Origin: Tropicibacter naphthalenivorans
GTDB taxonomy: Bacteria; Pseudomonadota; Alphaproteobacteria; Rhodobacterales; Rhodobacteraceae
Reading direction: 5' to 3'
Assembly: GCF_900176475.1 (NCBI RefSeq)
Contig: NZ_FWXX01000010.1
Coordinates: 80,505 to 144,504, forward strand
Length of the DNA stretch: 64,000 bases
Positions within the stretch are counted from its first letter, which is position 1; every line of letters begins with the position of its first letter. Positions 53,043 through 61,717 of the stretch are shown in pieces. A program made the translations under genes and the position numbers. A model generated the notes under the pieces. It did not search any database, was not told the DNA's origin, and was given only the letters and a program-made list of their open reading frames with translations.

Positions 53043-54152
53043 GTGAACTCACGCCGAAGTGCAAAGCCTGACACCTGAGCCTATTCCAGCCGGTTACTGA
53101 TCTCCAGCAGGCGGCTTTCGAAGACCACGGCGGGTGTTCTGTAGCCGAGGCATTTCCTTGGCGTGGAGTTGAGCTTCCGGCAGATGGTGCGCAGCCGCTT
53201 CGGGGTCAGCGTGGTCGGATCGGTTGTGCGGGGCAGGTCCCGGCGCAATCGGTTGTTGGTGTTCTCGACGGTGCCCTTCTGCCAAGGTGCCTGCGGGTCA
53301 CAGAACCAGCTGTCGGTGCCCATGCCGTCCTTCAGCTGCGGCCTGGCCGAGAACTCAGTGCCGCGGTCGAAGGTGATCGAACGTCGGGCATCGGCAGGCA
53401 GTTTCGACAGGCCGCCGATCAGCGCCTCCACGATCGGTTTTGACTGGCGATCTTCGTTGCGGAGCACCACGGTCAACCGGCTGACGCGCTCGACCAGCGA
53501 GGTGACGTTGACCTTGCCGTGCTCCTTGCGGAACATCATCAGATCACACTCCCAGTGTCCGAATTCCTGACGTTCAGCCACCTCGTCGGGGCGATTGCGA
53601 AGGCTCTGGGCCTCGAAGATATGCCCATGCTGGTGGCGCCTCTGGCCACGTGGTCGGCGGCGCCTGCGATGCTCGGATAGATGGCGGTGGAATTGCACGG
53701 CCCGACCTTCCTTGGAATAGGCGAAGCGGTAGATGGTTTCATGGCTGACGCGGATCGGATGCCGTTCCAGCCGCATCCGGCCAGCGATCTGTTCCGGCGA
53801 CCATCCTGATTTCAGGGCGTCCTCCACGGCGGCCTTGATCTCGGGATGGCGGATCAGCTTTCGATGGATCGCACGACGCTCCTCGTAGATCTTCTGCGCG
53901 AGGAGGGCGTGGTAGCCGTTCAGCTCGGGCATCTCCTTGTCTTCAAAGACATTCCTGCGCAGCTCGCGATAGATCGTCGACGGCGCGCGGCCCAGATGAT
54001 CCGCGATTTCCGGAACCGGCATCTTCGCTTAACTCCACTTCGCAATCTTCCGGCGTTCCTCGAAAGTCAGGTGAGGGTAGCAGCGGCCCATTTACATTCT
54101 CCATGCAAGATTCTGGTTTCATACAGAATTTGCACTTCATTTGTGAATCCAC
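53043..54152 (-). mobile_element. IS30-type insertion sequence, probably inactive
   Basis: About 1.1 kb is bounded by related ends: gtgaactcacgccgaagtgc at 53043 and, on the other strand, gtggattcacaaatgaagtg from 54152. It holds one IS30 transposase frame with an internal stop. It begins 3 bases after the ATPase stop codon and marks the right edge of the copper island. Exact ends and target repeat could not be fixed. Confidence 0.65.
53081..54091 (-). pseudogene. IS30 transposase interrupted by a stop codon
   Basis: Reading from the ATG at 54091, the frame gives GRCYPHLTFEERRKIAKWS, a normal IS30 start. It then meets TAA (54031-54029) and continues AKMPVPEIADHLGRAPSTIY to the usual end. The 313-residue remainder from 54022 keeps the HTH, the DDE residues (EFGHWECDLM, FDRGTEF) and the Glu region. 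A restart at 54022 could give a nearly full enzyme that lacks only the first 23 residues. Confidence 0.75.
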
Positions 54153-54253
54153 CGTTGAAGGCTCAAATCTCCGATAATGGGCGATTATGCGAAGAGCTTC
54201 TTCTGCTGACGGACAGAGCTACTCGCTCCAGATGATCGACAGCTTAGGCGGTC

Positions 54254-54424
54254 CTAAACTGGACCACCCATCGGCTCATAAAGCACGCCCTGAACCTCGC
54301 CATCGAGCCACCAGGGCTGAAGTTCTCCGTTGTCCCATTCATAGAGATGGCCGACCAGTTTGCCCGACGTTTTGGAGACGATTCTCATGATGGCTTTTCC
54401 GGTCAAACGCGGGGCTTGGGACAT
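54254..54424 (-). CDS. Small hypothetical protein
   Basis: This encodes 56 residues (SQAPRLTGKAIMRIVSKTSG then KLVGHLYEWDNGELQPWW). AAGGAG lies 6 bases before the ATG at 54424, which favours a real gene. It is basic at the start and acidic/aromatic later, with no recognised motif. It lies between the IS30 element and the transfer genes. Confidence 0.5.
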   Translation of the reverse strand: MSQAPRLTGKAIMRIVSKTSGKLVGHLYEWDNGELQPWWLDGEVQGVLYEPMGGPV

Positions 54425-54590
54425 GGTGAACTCCTTCCAACTCGTCATGCAAAGCGATTGATTTGCATCGCTGTTACATTCTTGGCCGCCTCTTATTGGC
54501 GTCATGCTGCACTCGCAACATGCAATCCAAAGTTGACAAGGGGCTGCGCGGATTCTTGCGTTTGTGATCGATAACCTTGCTTGCGAGGCG

Positions 54591-55241
54591 CTAGCCATCG
54601 TCGGACGTTTTGTTGGCGGCATCCGGTGCGTGTGGGTCTTCGCTTTGCGCTCTAGCTCCGGTCAACTCAGCCAGAATCTTGTCGATCTCCTGCCAGACCA
54701 GCGGCTCGAGCTGGCCGCGGATCAGCGACCACTTGCTGCAGACGTCGAGCGGATCCTCAGCGGCCATGATCACGGTCAAGGCCTCCGCATCCACAGCCAC
54801 GGTCGTGCGCATCCGCCAGGAAGACGGCTTCGCAGTTCGGTCGCATCTCGGCGGAACGAACTCCGGCTTCATCTTCCAGTGCTTTGTCGCGCGCCTCAAC
54901 GCAGCACGAACGACATGGGCCGGATTGATGCCGCAGGCTTTCAGGTCGGCTGCCTGGCGCTCGAGAGCGGTCACCCGCACATCCACTTTCCGGGTCCGAG
55001 TGGATTGAGGCTGCCCAGCACCTGTCAAAGGTTTCACGACATCAGGAACAGCTACGGCATGGGGCGCCGGTGTCCGTTCGGGCGTCAACGGCTGTGACCC
55101 TTGACCCACCTGCGTATTCGTATCCCGTTCCAGATCAGATCTGGTTTCCTCGTGAAATTGCGGTTCGACAGACGCAGTGATCTTCAGACCCGCAGCATAG
55201 CTGGGGTCCGGACGCGTGATGGTCGGGATCTTCTTGCGCAT
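54591..55241 (-). CDS. virC2: VirC2-like conjugation protein
   Basis: The 216-residue product has a disordered N-terminal half rich in Pro, Thr and Gln. A C-terminal ribbon-helix-helix-like core follows (KVDVRVTALERQAADLKACG, then NPAHVVRAALRRATKHW), as in VirC2, which binds DNA next to the origin of transfer. It lies 4 bases downstream of virC1. The start at 55241 was chosen because no coding-like sequence lies before it within the virC1 overlap. Confidence 0.7.
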   Translation of the reverse strand: MRKKIPTITRPDPSYAAGLKITASVEPQFHEETRSDLERDTNTQVGQGSQPLTPERTPAPHAVAVPDVVKPLTGAGQPQSTRTRKVDVRVTALERQAADLKACGINPAHVVRAALRRATKHWKMKPEFVPPRCDRTAKPSSWRMRTTVAVDAEALTVIMAAEDPLDVCSKWSLIRGQLEPLVWQEIDKILAELTGARAQSEDPHAPDAANKTSDDG

Positions 55242-55245
55242 GACG

Positions 55246-55965
55246 TCAAGCCGCGAGGATGTTGTTGAGGATGTCGGTCGCTTCCTCGAGGGCCTCGACC
55301 ATGTGGCGGACATGGGGACGCATCAGGGGATTTGGATCAGCCTGCTTGCGAAGCGCTATAGCGTGCAACAGCCCCTTCTCATCCATCTCCTTGTAAGCGT
55401 TCCGTCGCAGCATCACGGTCTCGATAAGCGGAAATATCCCGATGGCGTTCTCGATCAGCGCCGCATCCGCCTTGGTGGTCTTGGGGTCCACCATGTTCAG
55501 GATGATATGATGCCGGGGCAGCGCGGTAGCGTCGTCTACGCGCGCGGCGAGCTGCCGGAACCAATCCACCGTCTGTCCACCCACGTCGAAATCCGAGGTC
55601 GAGAGCATGACCGGGGTGACGATGTGATCGGCGAGCACCGCGATCTCGTCGGACCATTCGGCCCCTACCCCGGCGGTGTCGATGAAGATGAAATCCGCCG
55701 AGCCGTCCAGGTAAACCTGCTCGATCATCCGGTCGACATCGCCGACGCTTTCCGCCACCGACGAGCGCAGGTGCGGTGAGCCATACCCTGCCCCTTCGGC
55801 GCGCGCGTGCCAGGACGACAGCACGCCAGTGCTGTCGGTATCGATGAGCATCACCCGGCGGCCGGCTGCGACGGCGGCGCTGATCAGCGCGCGGGAGAGC
55901 GTGGTCTTGCCACTCCCCCCCTTCCGGGCCATCGCAGCGATCACCACAAGGTTGTCGTTGGGCAT
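55246..55965 (-). CDS. virC1: VirC1-like ParA-family ATPase
   Basis: This 239-residue protein has the deviant Walker A KGGSGKTT (about residues 14-21), Walker A' DTDSTG, and Walker B FIFIDTAG. The VirC1-like C-terminal motif RRNAYKEMDEKGLLH is also present. VirC1 brings relaxosomes to the cell pole and boosts T-strand production. It is divergent from virD1, with the oriT-candidate region between them. The start at 55965 is the ATG next to NDNLVVIAAMARKGG. Confidence 0.8.
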   Translation of the reverse strand: MPNDNLVVIAAMARKGGSGKTTLSRALISAAVAAGRRVMLIDTDSTGVLSSWHARAEGAGYGSPHLRSSVAESVGDVDRMIEQVYLDGSADFIFIDTAGVGAEWSDEIAVLADHIVTPVMLSTSDFDVGGQTVDWFRQLAARVDDATALPRHHIILNMVDPKTTKADAALIENAIGIFPLIETVMLRRNAYKEMDEKGLLHAIALRKQADPNPLMRPHVRHMVEALEEATDILNNILAA

Positions 55966-56335
55966 CTGGGCATCTCCGGCAAAAATGGTGAAACGTCGCA
56001 AAACGATTGCCGCGTCGGTATCCCGACCAATTGTGGACGTCAAGCATTGTGCGGACCGCGCGAGACATAGGGCAGTCGGCGTGGCGCACTCTCCGGGGTG
56101 CGGATCGCACGCAGCACCCGACACGGGACGCGGTCCGTGCCGCAGGGTGCGTAGCTAAGTCAGCGTGTGACGCGGCGCACTGGACGTGAGTCGGGTGCCG
56201 GACAACAGACAGCATCCCGCAGAGAACGGCAGGCAGAAGACGGGAAACGGGCCGCGGAACGCGGAAGACGGGGCGCGAAGCGCATCTCGCGGGCTGCAGA
56301 ATGCAGCGCGCGGGATGCACTCCGCAGAAGGCGTC

Positions 56336-56358
56336 AAATCGCCCCTGCAGGGCGATTT
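56336..56358 (+). repeat. 9-bp hairpin upstream of virD1
   Basis: aaatcgccc (56336-56344) pairs perfectly with gggcgattt (56350-56358) over a 5-base loop, followed by ttctac. It could be a terminator for leftward or rightward transcripts, or part of oriT. Confidence 0.55.
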
Positions 56359-56368
56359 TCTACATTGA

Positions 56369-56421
56369 GTACAAGCCCTTATAGCCGACTCCACTTGCGT
56401 TGGGAGTCGGCGGGCTTGTAC
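56369..56421 (+). repeat. Two-part inverted repeat, oriT or operator candidate
   Basis: Outer arms gtacaagccc (56369-56378) and gggcttgtac (56412-56421) and inner arms gccgactcc (56384-56392) and ggagtcggc (56403-56411) are both perfect. Only a 5-base bulge on the left and a 10-base loop break the symmetry. It ends 34 bases before virD1. Confidence 0.7.
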
Positions 56422-56455
56422 GAAGTTGGCAAGAAATAGGAACGTTAACTTCAAA

Positions 56456-57043
56456 ATGCCCCGCCGTCGCAGACTGTCAGAGATCGAACGATCGACCATC
56501 GCCCAGGAGCGCCGGAACGGCGTCTCCGCGGCGTCATTGGCCGCGCGCTATGATGTCAGCCTGAAGACGATCTACAACGTGGTGAACCACCGGGATGAGC
56601 GTCAGACAGCGAACGGCAGCCGATCGCGGGTTGTGGGGATCCGGGTCTCGGACGACGACCTGCGCCGGTTCGACGCGGCGCTGTCGCGGCGCGGGATTGC
56701 GCACCGCTCGGATGCCATGCGCCGCCTGATGCTGGCGGCCGAAGGTGTCTTCCTGCCCGACGACGAGATGTGTGACGAGTTGCGCAATCTCGGCGCCGCG
56801 CTCAACCGGGTCGGCAACAATGTGAACCAGATCGCGCGACGTCTGAACGAGGCCAAGCTGCGGGGCGAGAGACTGTCCTACCCGGCCTCAAGCCACCGTG
56901 ACGTCCGCGCCCTTGCGGGTCTGGTCTTCGATCTGGCCGACCAGGTTCAGGAGATGTCGCGTGCGCGGCGCAGCGTGCTGGACCTTGAGATCAGCTCTAC
57001 CCTGGCGGACCTCGCCGAGAGGGATGAAAATGGCGCGGAGTGA
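56456..57043 (+). CDS. VirD1/MobC-like relaxosome protein
   Basis: This encodes 195 residues with an N-terminal HTH (AQERRNGVSAASLAARYDVS, LKTIYNVVN). A ribbon-helix-helix-like middle part (SRVVGIRVSDDDLRRFDAAL) and a MobC-type helix with NRVGNNVNQIARRLNEAKLR follow. It would bind oriT and help the relaxase open the DNA. The extra N-terminal HTH makes it longer than typical MobC/VirD1. It overlaps the relaxase start by 14 bases. Confidence 0.75.
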   Translation: MPRRRRLSEIERSTIAQERRNGVSAASLAARYDVSLKTIYNVVNHRDERQTANGSRSRVVGIRVSDDDLRRFDAALSRRGIAHRSDAMRRLMLAAEGVFLPDDEMCDELRNLGAALNRVGNNVNQIARRLNEAKLRGERLSYPASSHRDVRALAGLVFDLADQVQEMSRARRSVLDLEISSTLADLAERDENGAE

Positions 57044-59378
57044 CCGGGTCCGTGGCATCGACCCGGCGCTATTTGACCGCGGCTGGAGCCGAGTTTCGGG
57101 ATCCTGGCAGGGGCTTTCCAAGGGCGCGCAGATGGTTCGGGCCGCGCGCGGCTATTCGCCAGCGATCTTCAAGGCTATCTCGAAAGGGGGCTGCCACACC
57201 GGGGCGCAGCTACGGGCTCAGCTCACATATCTCACGACGAAGTCGACCCATATCCTCGACAGTCGCGGCACCCATGACGGGAAGAAGCAGCTCTCGGAAG
57301 CCGAGATCAACCGAGTGGCGCGGCGGTTCGAGAACCAGTGGAACGAGCGCTACAGCCCCAAGCTTGGCCATACGTCGCATCTCCTGATGGCATTCCCGGT
57401 TGGGACCAGGGGTGAAGAGGTGCGCGATATCACCCAGGCGGTCTGCGAGAAGTTCTTTCAAGGTGAGGGGTCGCAATTCGACTATATTGCTGCAATACAC
57501 CAAGATCGCGCGCATCCACATGCGCATATCGTTCTGAACCGCCGCAGCAAGGATGGCGAAATGTTCTTTCTCGGGAAGGATCATCACTTCAACTACGACG
57601 CCTTTCGCGAGGCGATGGTCGAGGCGGCCCAAGTTCATGGGATCCGCCTTGAGGCGACGCGCCGTCTGGATCGCGGCGTCACGACCTACCGCGCCGAGAT
57701 CGATGAAATCTACAAGGCCCGCGACGAGGGCCGTCCCCCTGTCGAGCGCCAGAGAACCGGCGCTGACCTGGCGGCCGCTTTGGAAACTGTCCGACAGAAT
57801 GCCCTGATCTATCGCGGGCTCGCGGCGGAGGCGTCACGCTCGAATTTCGAAGACGTGGCCGAAGCGCTCGAGAGGGCCAGCACCATCCTTGCCAGTGGCG
57901 GTCAGATTCAATCTGACGGAGCCATCTACATGTCCCAAGACGAAGCAGCGTTCGACACGCTGATCACCGAGTTTTCTCAGAACATTCGCCAGATCGAGGC
58001 GGCGATCGACAGGGCGCCGGCGGCCGAGAGGCCGGTGATCGAGCGCAAGCTGACCGACGTTCTGGCCTCGGTCGCGCATTTGAACCCGCTCGGGGATCGC
58101 TCCGCCGCCCTGCTCGATGCCCCATCCCGGGACGGCATCTATGCAAGGCCGAACTTAAGTGAAGAACATCTCGCGCGTCTTGACGATGGAGAGGTGGCAC
58201 CAAAGCTGGCCGAGGCGTTGCAAGGCATGGGCATCGATGCCGAGGCTGTGGCCGCGCGCCTGCGGGAGGGGGCAGCCAATGCCGCATTGGAGCGCCAGTG
58301 GCTGGCACAGGATCTGCAGGGGATTGCCAAAGCAAGCGACCTCGATCTGGAGAAATCTGCGGACCGGGAAGAAGCGCTCGACCGACTGGAAGCCGTGCAT
58401 GTTCGGTTGGGCGATGTCCTGACCGACGTACGCGTCCTGCGTGCGCCAACCGAGATCGACGAGGTGGACAACGCTGAGCCAGCGCTCGGCGAGCGGTTGG
58501 CGGCACCCGGGGGTGATCTCGAGAAGGACGGGCCCGACATTTTTGCCCCATCGGAGCGGCAGGCGTTCAGGGCGCTGGTGGCGCAGTTCCGTCGGACGGA
58601 TTTCGATCATCCGTTCTCCGACGACCCGTCTGTAAGGCGGGCCGGCGCCGTGGAGGTTGAAGAGGCCCGCGTCGCGTTCGACGCCTATGCGCATAGATCT
58701 CCGCAACATGCCGAATTGGCCTCGATGGCTTGGGAACAGATGACTGACAGTCGAATGCCGCCGCAATATGCGGTATCGGAGCAGGACCGCACGCTTCATG
58801 CTGGCGACATGGACCTCGCCTTGCGGGATCCTTCGGATCATCTCGGTCCGATCACCGAAGAGCTCCGCACCCTCGCCCGCTATCGCACGGAGATGCCGGA
58901 TGACGAGTTCGGGCAGGCCGTTAGGCGCGAAATCAATCACCTGCGTTCGCTCGGTGCGTCGCGTGCCTATATCAGCGAGCGCAGTTTCGAGATCGAGGAC
59001 CAGGCGCGACAGGACTACGCCGAGCGCCGGTATCTGGAGGAGACAGCGCCAACCGTCATGGCCATTGTGCGAAACGCCGACGTCGAGGGCCCACTCTCCG
59101 AGTCAGAGCAGCAGGACATCGTCCAGCAGATAAACGAGCGACTAAGCCCCGACGCAATCGACGCGCTGCGGGCCGGAAACGCGGACGTCCTGGAGAAGTT
59201 CACCGAGGATCCGCTGCGCCAGCTGGAACTCGCCAAGACCTATCTTCAAAGCAGCGAGGTCACCGCGCATGGCCCGGCCATGGAGCGCGTTCTCGATGCT
59301 CTGGCCGAAGAGCAGATCGAGGCGCAGCGCGCGCGCCACGCCGCGGCACATGGTGAGAAGGGGATCACCCATGGATAA
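57030..59378 (+). CDS. VirD2-like conjugative relaxase
   Basis: This 782-residue protein has a relaxase domain in the first 250 residues. The motif I region has a candidate catalytic tyrosine (LTYLTTKSTHIL, about Tyr67). The three-histidine metal motif sits in HQDRAHPHAHIVLN (His162, 164, 166). The long C-terminal part is acidic and helical, with no helicase motifs, and probably serves the secretion signal and protein contacts. It overlaps virD1 upstream and virD4 downstream by 8-14 bases. The start at 57030 follows GAGAGGG. Confidence 0.85.
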   Translation: MARSDRVRGIDPALFDRGWSRVSGSWQGLSKGAQMVRAARGYSPAIFKAISKGGCHTGAQLRAQLTYLTTKSTHILDSRGTHDGKKQLSEAEINRVARRFENQWNERYSPKLGHTSHLLMAFPVGTRGEEVRDITQAVCEKFFQGEGSQFDYIAAIHQDRAHPHAHIVLNRRSKDGEMFFLGKDHHFNYDAFREAMVEAAQVHGIRLEATRRLDRGVTTYRAEIDEIYKARDEGRPPVERQRTGADLAAALETVRQNALIYRGLAAEASRSNFEDVAEALERASTILASGGQIQSDGAIYMSQDEAAFDTLITEFSQNIRQIEAAIDRAPAAERPVIERKLTDVLASVAHLNPLGDRSAALLDAPSRDGIYARPNLSEEHLARLDDGEVAPKLAEALQGMGIDAEAVAARLREGAANAALERQWLAQDLQGIAKASDLDLEKSADREEALDRLEAVHVRLGDVLTDVRVLRAPTEIDEVDNAEPALGERLAAPGGDLEKDGPDIFAPSERQAFRALVAQFRRTDFDHPFSDDPSVRRAGAVEVEEARVAFDAYAHRSPQHAELASMAWEQMTDSRMPPQYAVSEQDRTLHAGDMDLALRDPSDHLGPITEELRTLARYRTEMPDDEFGQAVRREINHLRSLGASRAYISERSFEIEDQARQDYAERRYLEETAPTVMAIVRNADVEGPLSESEQQDIVQQINERLSPDAIDALRAGNADVLEKFTEDPLRQLELAKTYLQSSEVTAHGPAMERVLDALAEEQIEAQRARHAAAHGEKGITHG

Positions 59379-61353
59379 AGGCAAGATTGCCCTAGGAGTT
59401 TTGAGCCTCGTGTTGGTCGGTCTCGCCATGGGCTATGTCGTGGCGACCGGCTTTGTCATGTTCCGCTATGGGCTTTCTCCCTCGCGTTTCGACGTCACCC
59501 TGCTTGCCCGCGAATATCGGGGTCTGTCTCAGTCTGCACCGAAAGACTTCCTCTGGGTGAACCTCATCCTGGGCGGCTTCGCCCTCACATCGCTGATGCT
59601 GAGCGTCACGCTTCTGGGGGATGCATTGACCCGCTTCGGGACGACGCATTGGCAGACCCGCAGCGAGATGAAGAGGAACGGTTTCTTTGCCAAGCCCGGC
59701 GGCGGCTTCCTTCTGGGTAAGCTCGGCTCCGCGAAGTCCAAGCGCCCGTTTCTCGTGTCAAAGACCTTCCCGCACGCACTGATCGTGGCGCCCACGGGCC
59801 GCGGCAAGGGCGTGGGCTTCGTGATTCCGAACCTGCTGACCTACAAGGGTTCGGCCGTAGTGCTCGACGTGAAAGGCGAGAACTTCCGCGAGACCTCGCG
59901 ATTCCGCGCCAGCATGGGGGACAAGGTCTTCCGCTTCGCGCCGACCGACTGGGACCGACCGACGCATCGCTACAACCCGCTCGCGCGCATCGCCGCCATG
60001 ACCAACCCCGACCGGCAGCAGATGGAGCTGAAACTCACCGCCAAGCTCTTCCTGCAGACCGACAATGAAAAGCTGAGCGGGCTTCTGGCCGGGGGTATCG
60101 ACCTCTTCGTAGCGGCCGGTCTTCTGGCCTTCGAGCGCGGCGTGCCGACCATCGGCGAGATCTATCGGATCACCGCCTCGGGTGGCGACAAGCAGAAGGA
60201 ATATCTCAAGCGTTCGCAGGAGGTGAAGAACACCTCGGCCAAGCTGATCTTCGAGCGCATGGCTTCGACCAACAACGACACCCTGACCTCCTACCTCTCC
60301 CTCCTGATGACCTCGGGTCTCGACACCTGGGACAACCGCGCGATCGACGCGGCCACCGCGACCTCTGACTTCTCATTCCGGGATATCCGCCGCCGCCCAC
60401 ATGCGATCTATCTTGTGGTCGAGTCAGAGATGATCCGACCGCTTGCACCGCTGATCCGCCTCTTCTTCTCGGACCTGATTGCCTCGCTGCAAGCGCAGGA
60501 ACCCGGCGATGACGAGCCTTGGCCCGTGATGATCATGCTCGACGAGTTTGACCGGCTCGGGAAAATGCCAATCGTCGCCGAGAGCATCAAGACGCTGCGC
60601 TCCTTCGGCGGCAACCTCGCAATCGTGACACAGACGATCCCCGCGCTGGACGAGATCTATGGTGAAAACACCCGCAGGTCGCTTCAGGGCGGCGCAGGTG
60701 TGAAGCTCTACCTCACACCGTCCGAGCAGAAGACCATCGAGGAGTTAAGCCAGGCCGTCGGCAAGACCACCAAGCGCGTGGTGACCCGGTCACGCGCGGT
60801 CGGGCGCAATCCGTTTGAGGGGCGCAGCGTTTCGGAGAGGACAGAAGATACCCCGCTTCTGACAGAGGATGAGGCCCGGCGCATGGACCTCGACGAGGTC
60901 ATCCTTGTGATCGACGCGCAAATGCCGATCCGGGCTAGAAGGGTGAAGTATTTCGAGGACCCGGCGTTTAAGGTTCTGCACGCCTGTCAATCGGGAAGCT
61001 TCCCATATCCGGACGAGGAAGGCCTGCGGCGGGACCGACAGATGTCCGAGACTCGCGAGACGGTCGAGAAGCTGAAGCAAGAGCTGCAGGAAGTGCGGGC
61101 GGCCGCAGGCGCAAATGGTTCTGGGGTAGCGACCTCACCGGCAACGGCGGAGATGCCCGCATCGAATACGCAGAGTTCCACGGCTTCGCGGCCAAATCGT
61201 GCGCGGGGTCGAGCAGCTCGCGCGGGAGCTAGTGGAGGTGGGCCAGTGCAGTTGTCATTTGATCCGGTGGGGCTGGGGCTCAAGGAGCCGGATAGGGCAG
61301 AACTGGCAGCTGCGGTCCAGACGACACGGGCCATCATTGCAGAATATGCGTGA
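59371..61353 (+). CDS. virD4: VirD4/TraG-type coupling protein
   Basis: This 660-residue ATPase has two N-terminal membrane helices (about 8-30 and 60-84), Walker A APTGRGKG (about 140-147), and Walker B MIMLDEFDRLG (about 386-396). The typical FGGNLAIVTQ segment follows, and the C-terminal tail is Ala/Gly/Arg-rich and low in complexity. It delivers the relaxase-DNA complex to a type IV secretion channel. No virB genes are in this window. It overlaps the relaxase stop by 8 bases. Confidence 0.93.
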   Translation: MDKGKIALGVLSLVLVGLAMGYVVATGFVMFRYGLSPSRFDVTLLAREYRGLSQSAPKDFLWVNLILGGFALTSLMLSVTLLGDALTRFGTTHWQTRSEMKRNGFFAKPGGGFLLGKLGSAKSKRPFLVSKTFPHALIVAPTGRGKGVGFVIPNLLTYKGSAVVLDVKGENFRETSRFRASMGDKVFRFAPTDWDRPTHRYNPLARIAAMTNPDRQQMELKLTAKLFLQTDNEKLSGLLAGGIDLFVAAGLLAFERGVPTIGEIYRITASGGDKQKEYLKRSQEVKNTSAKLIFERMASTNNDTLTSYLSLLMTSGLDTWDNRAIDAATATSDFSFRDIRRRPHAIYLVVESEMIRPLAPLIRLFFSDLIASLQAQEPGDDEPWPVMIMLDEFDRLGKMPIVAESIKTLRSFGGNLAIVTQTIPALDEIYGENTRRSLQGGAGVKLYLTPSEQKTIEELSQAVGKTTKRVVTRSRAVGRNPFEGRSVSERTEDTPLLTEDEARRMDLDEVILVIDAQMPIRARRVKYFEDPAFKVLHACQSGSFPYPDEEGLRRDRQMSETRETVEKLKQELQEVRAAAGANGSGVATSPATAEMPASNTQSSTASRPNRARGRAARAGASGGGPVQLSFDPVGLGLKEPDRAELAAAVQTTRAIIAEYA

Positions 61354-61717
61354 TGCGAGGACGTTGTTCTTGGGGTTCAGGGGATCGGACGGAACACGCA
61401 TTCGACAATGTTGTTATCGCTTACGACATGGCCATCGGTGTGAAAGCGACCGAAGCCGCCACCGTATTTTGTGAGGAAGGCAAGCGGCCCGCCAAGGTAC
61501 ACTCTATGCGATTGCTGACGTATATTGCTTGATTTGGTTGCGCTGACTTGAGCATTCATCTCGGCAAAAATGGCACTAATTTTGTCACGTAAAAACAAAT
61601 GTAGCCGAAAAGGAGGGCATTCCCAGCCAACTTTCCCCGATTTGTGACAGAAAATGCCAAATTTACATAGGATAAAATGGCACCTACCTTGATGTCATGG
61701 ACACAAGGGAGGCACCG
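61354..61717. other. AT-richer intergenic region with repeated TGGCA/TGTCA elements
   Basis: The 364 bases hold no convincing gene. In the last 150 bases, paired elements recur: TGGCAC (61571) with TGTCAC (61583-61588); GTGACA (61644-61649) with TGCCA (61655-61659) in the opposite orientation; and TGGCAC (61678-61683) with TGTCA (61693-61697). The region is clearly AT-richer than its flanks. These pairs are likely operators for the HTH gene that follows. Confidence 0.45.

Larger units (their letters stand above)
55966..56455. other. Non-coding transfer region, probable oriT
   Basis: The 490 bases between virC1 and virD1 hold no convincing gene. The part 55990-56330 has many short inverted repeats, for example gcatcccgc at 56212 against gcgggatgc at 56310, and gggtgc/gcaccc near 56095-56120. 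It is purine-rich on the plus strand from 56215 to 56280. Two strong hairpins follow at 56336-56421. The position between divergent virC and virD genes is where Ti/Roseobacter-type elements carry oriT. No nick-site consensus could be fixed by eye. Confidence 0.55.

Noticed and set aside
53943..54152. Minus-strand frame starting ENVNGPLLPSPDFRG at the IS30 end
   Set aside because: It is the wrong frame over the transposase N-terminus. The true frame there matches IS30 (GRCYPHLTFEERRK).
56155..56499. Minus- and plus-strand frames in the virC1-virD1 gap
   Set aside because: They show Arg/Cys/Ala-rich low-complexity composition and run through strong hairpins. The region is better read as transfer-origin DNA.
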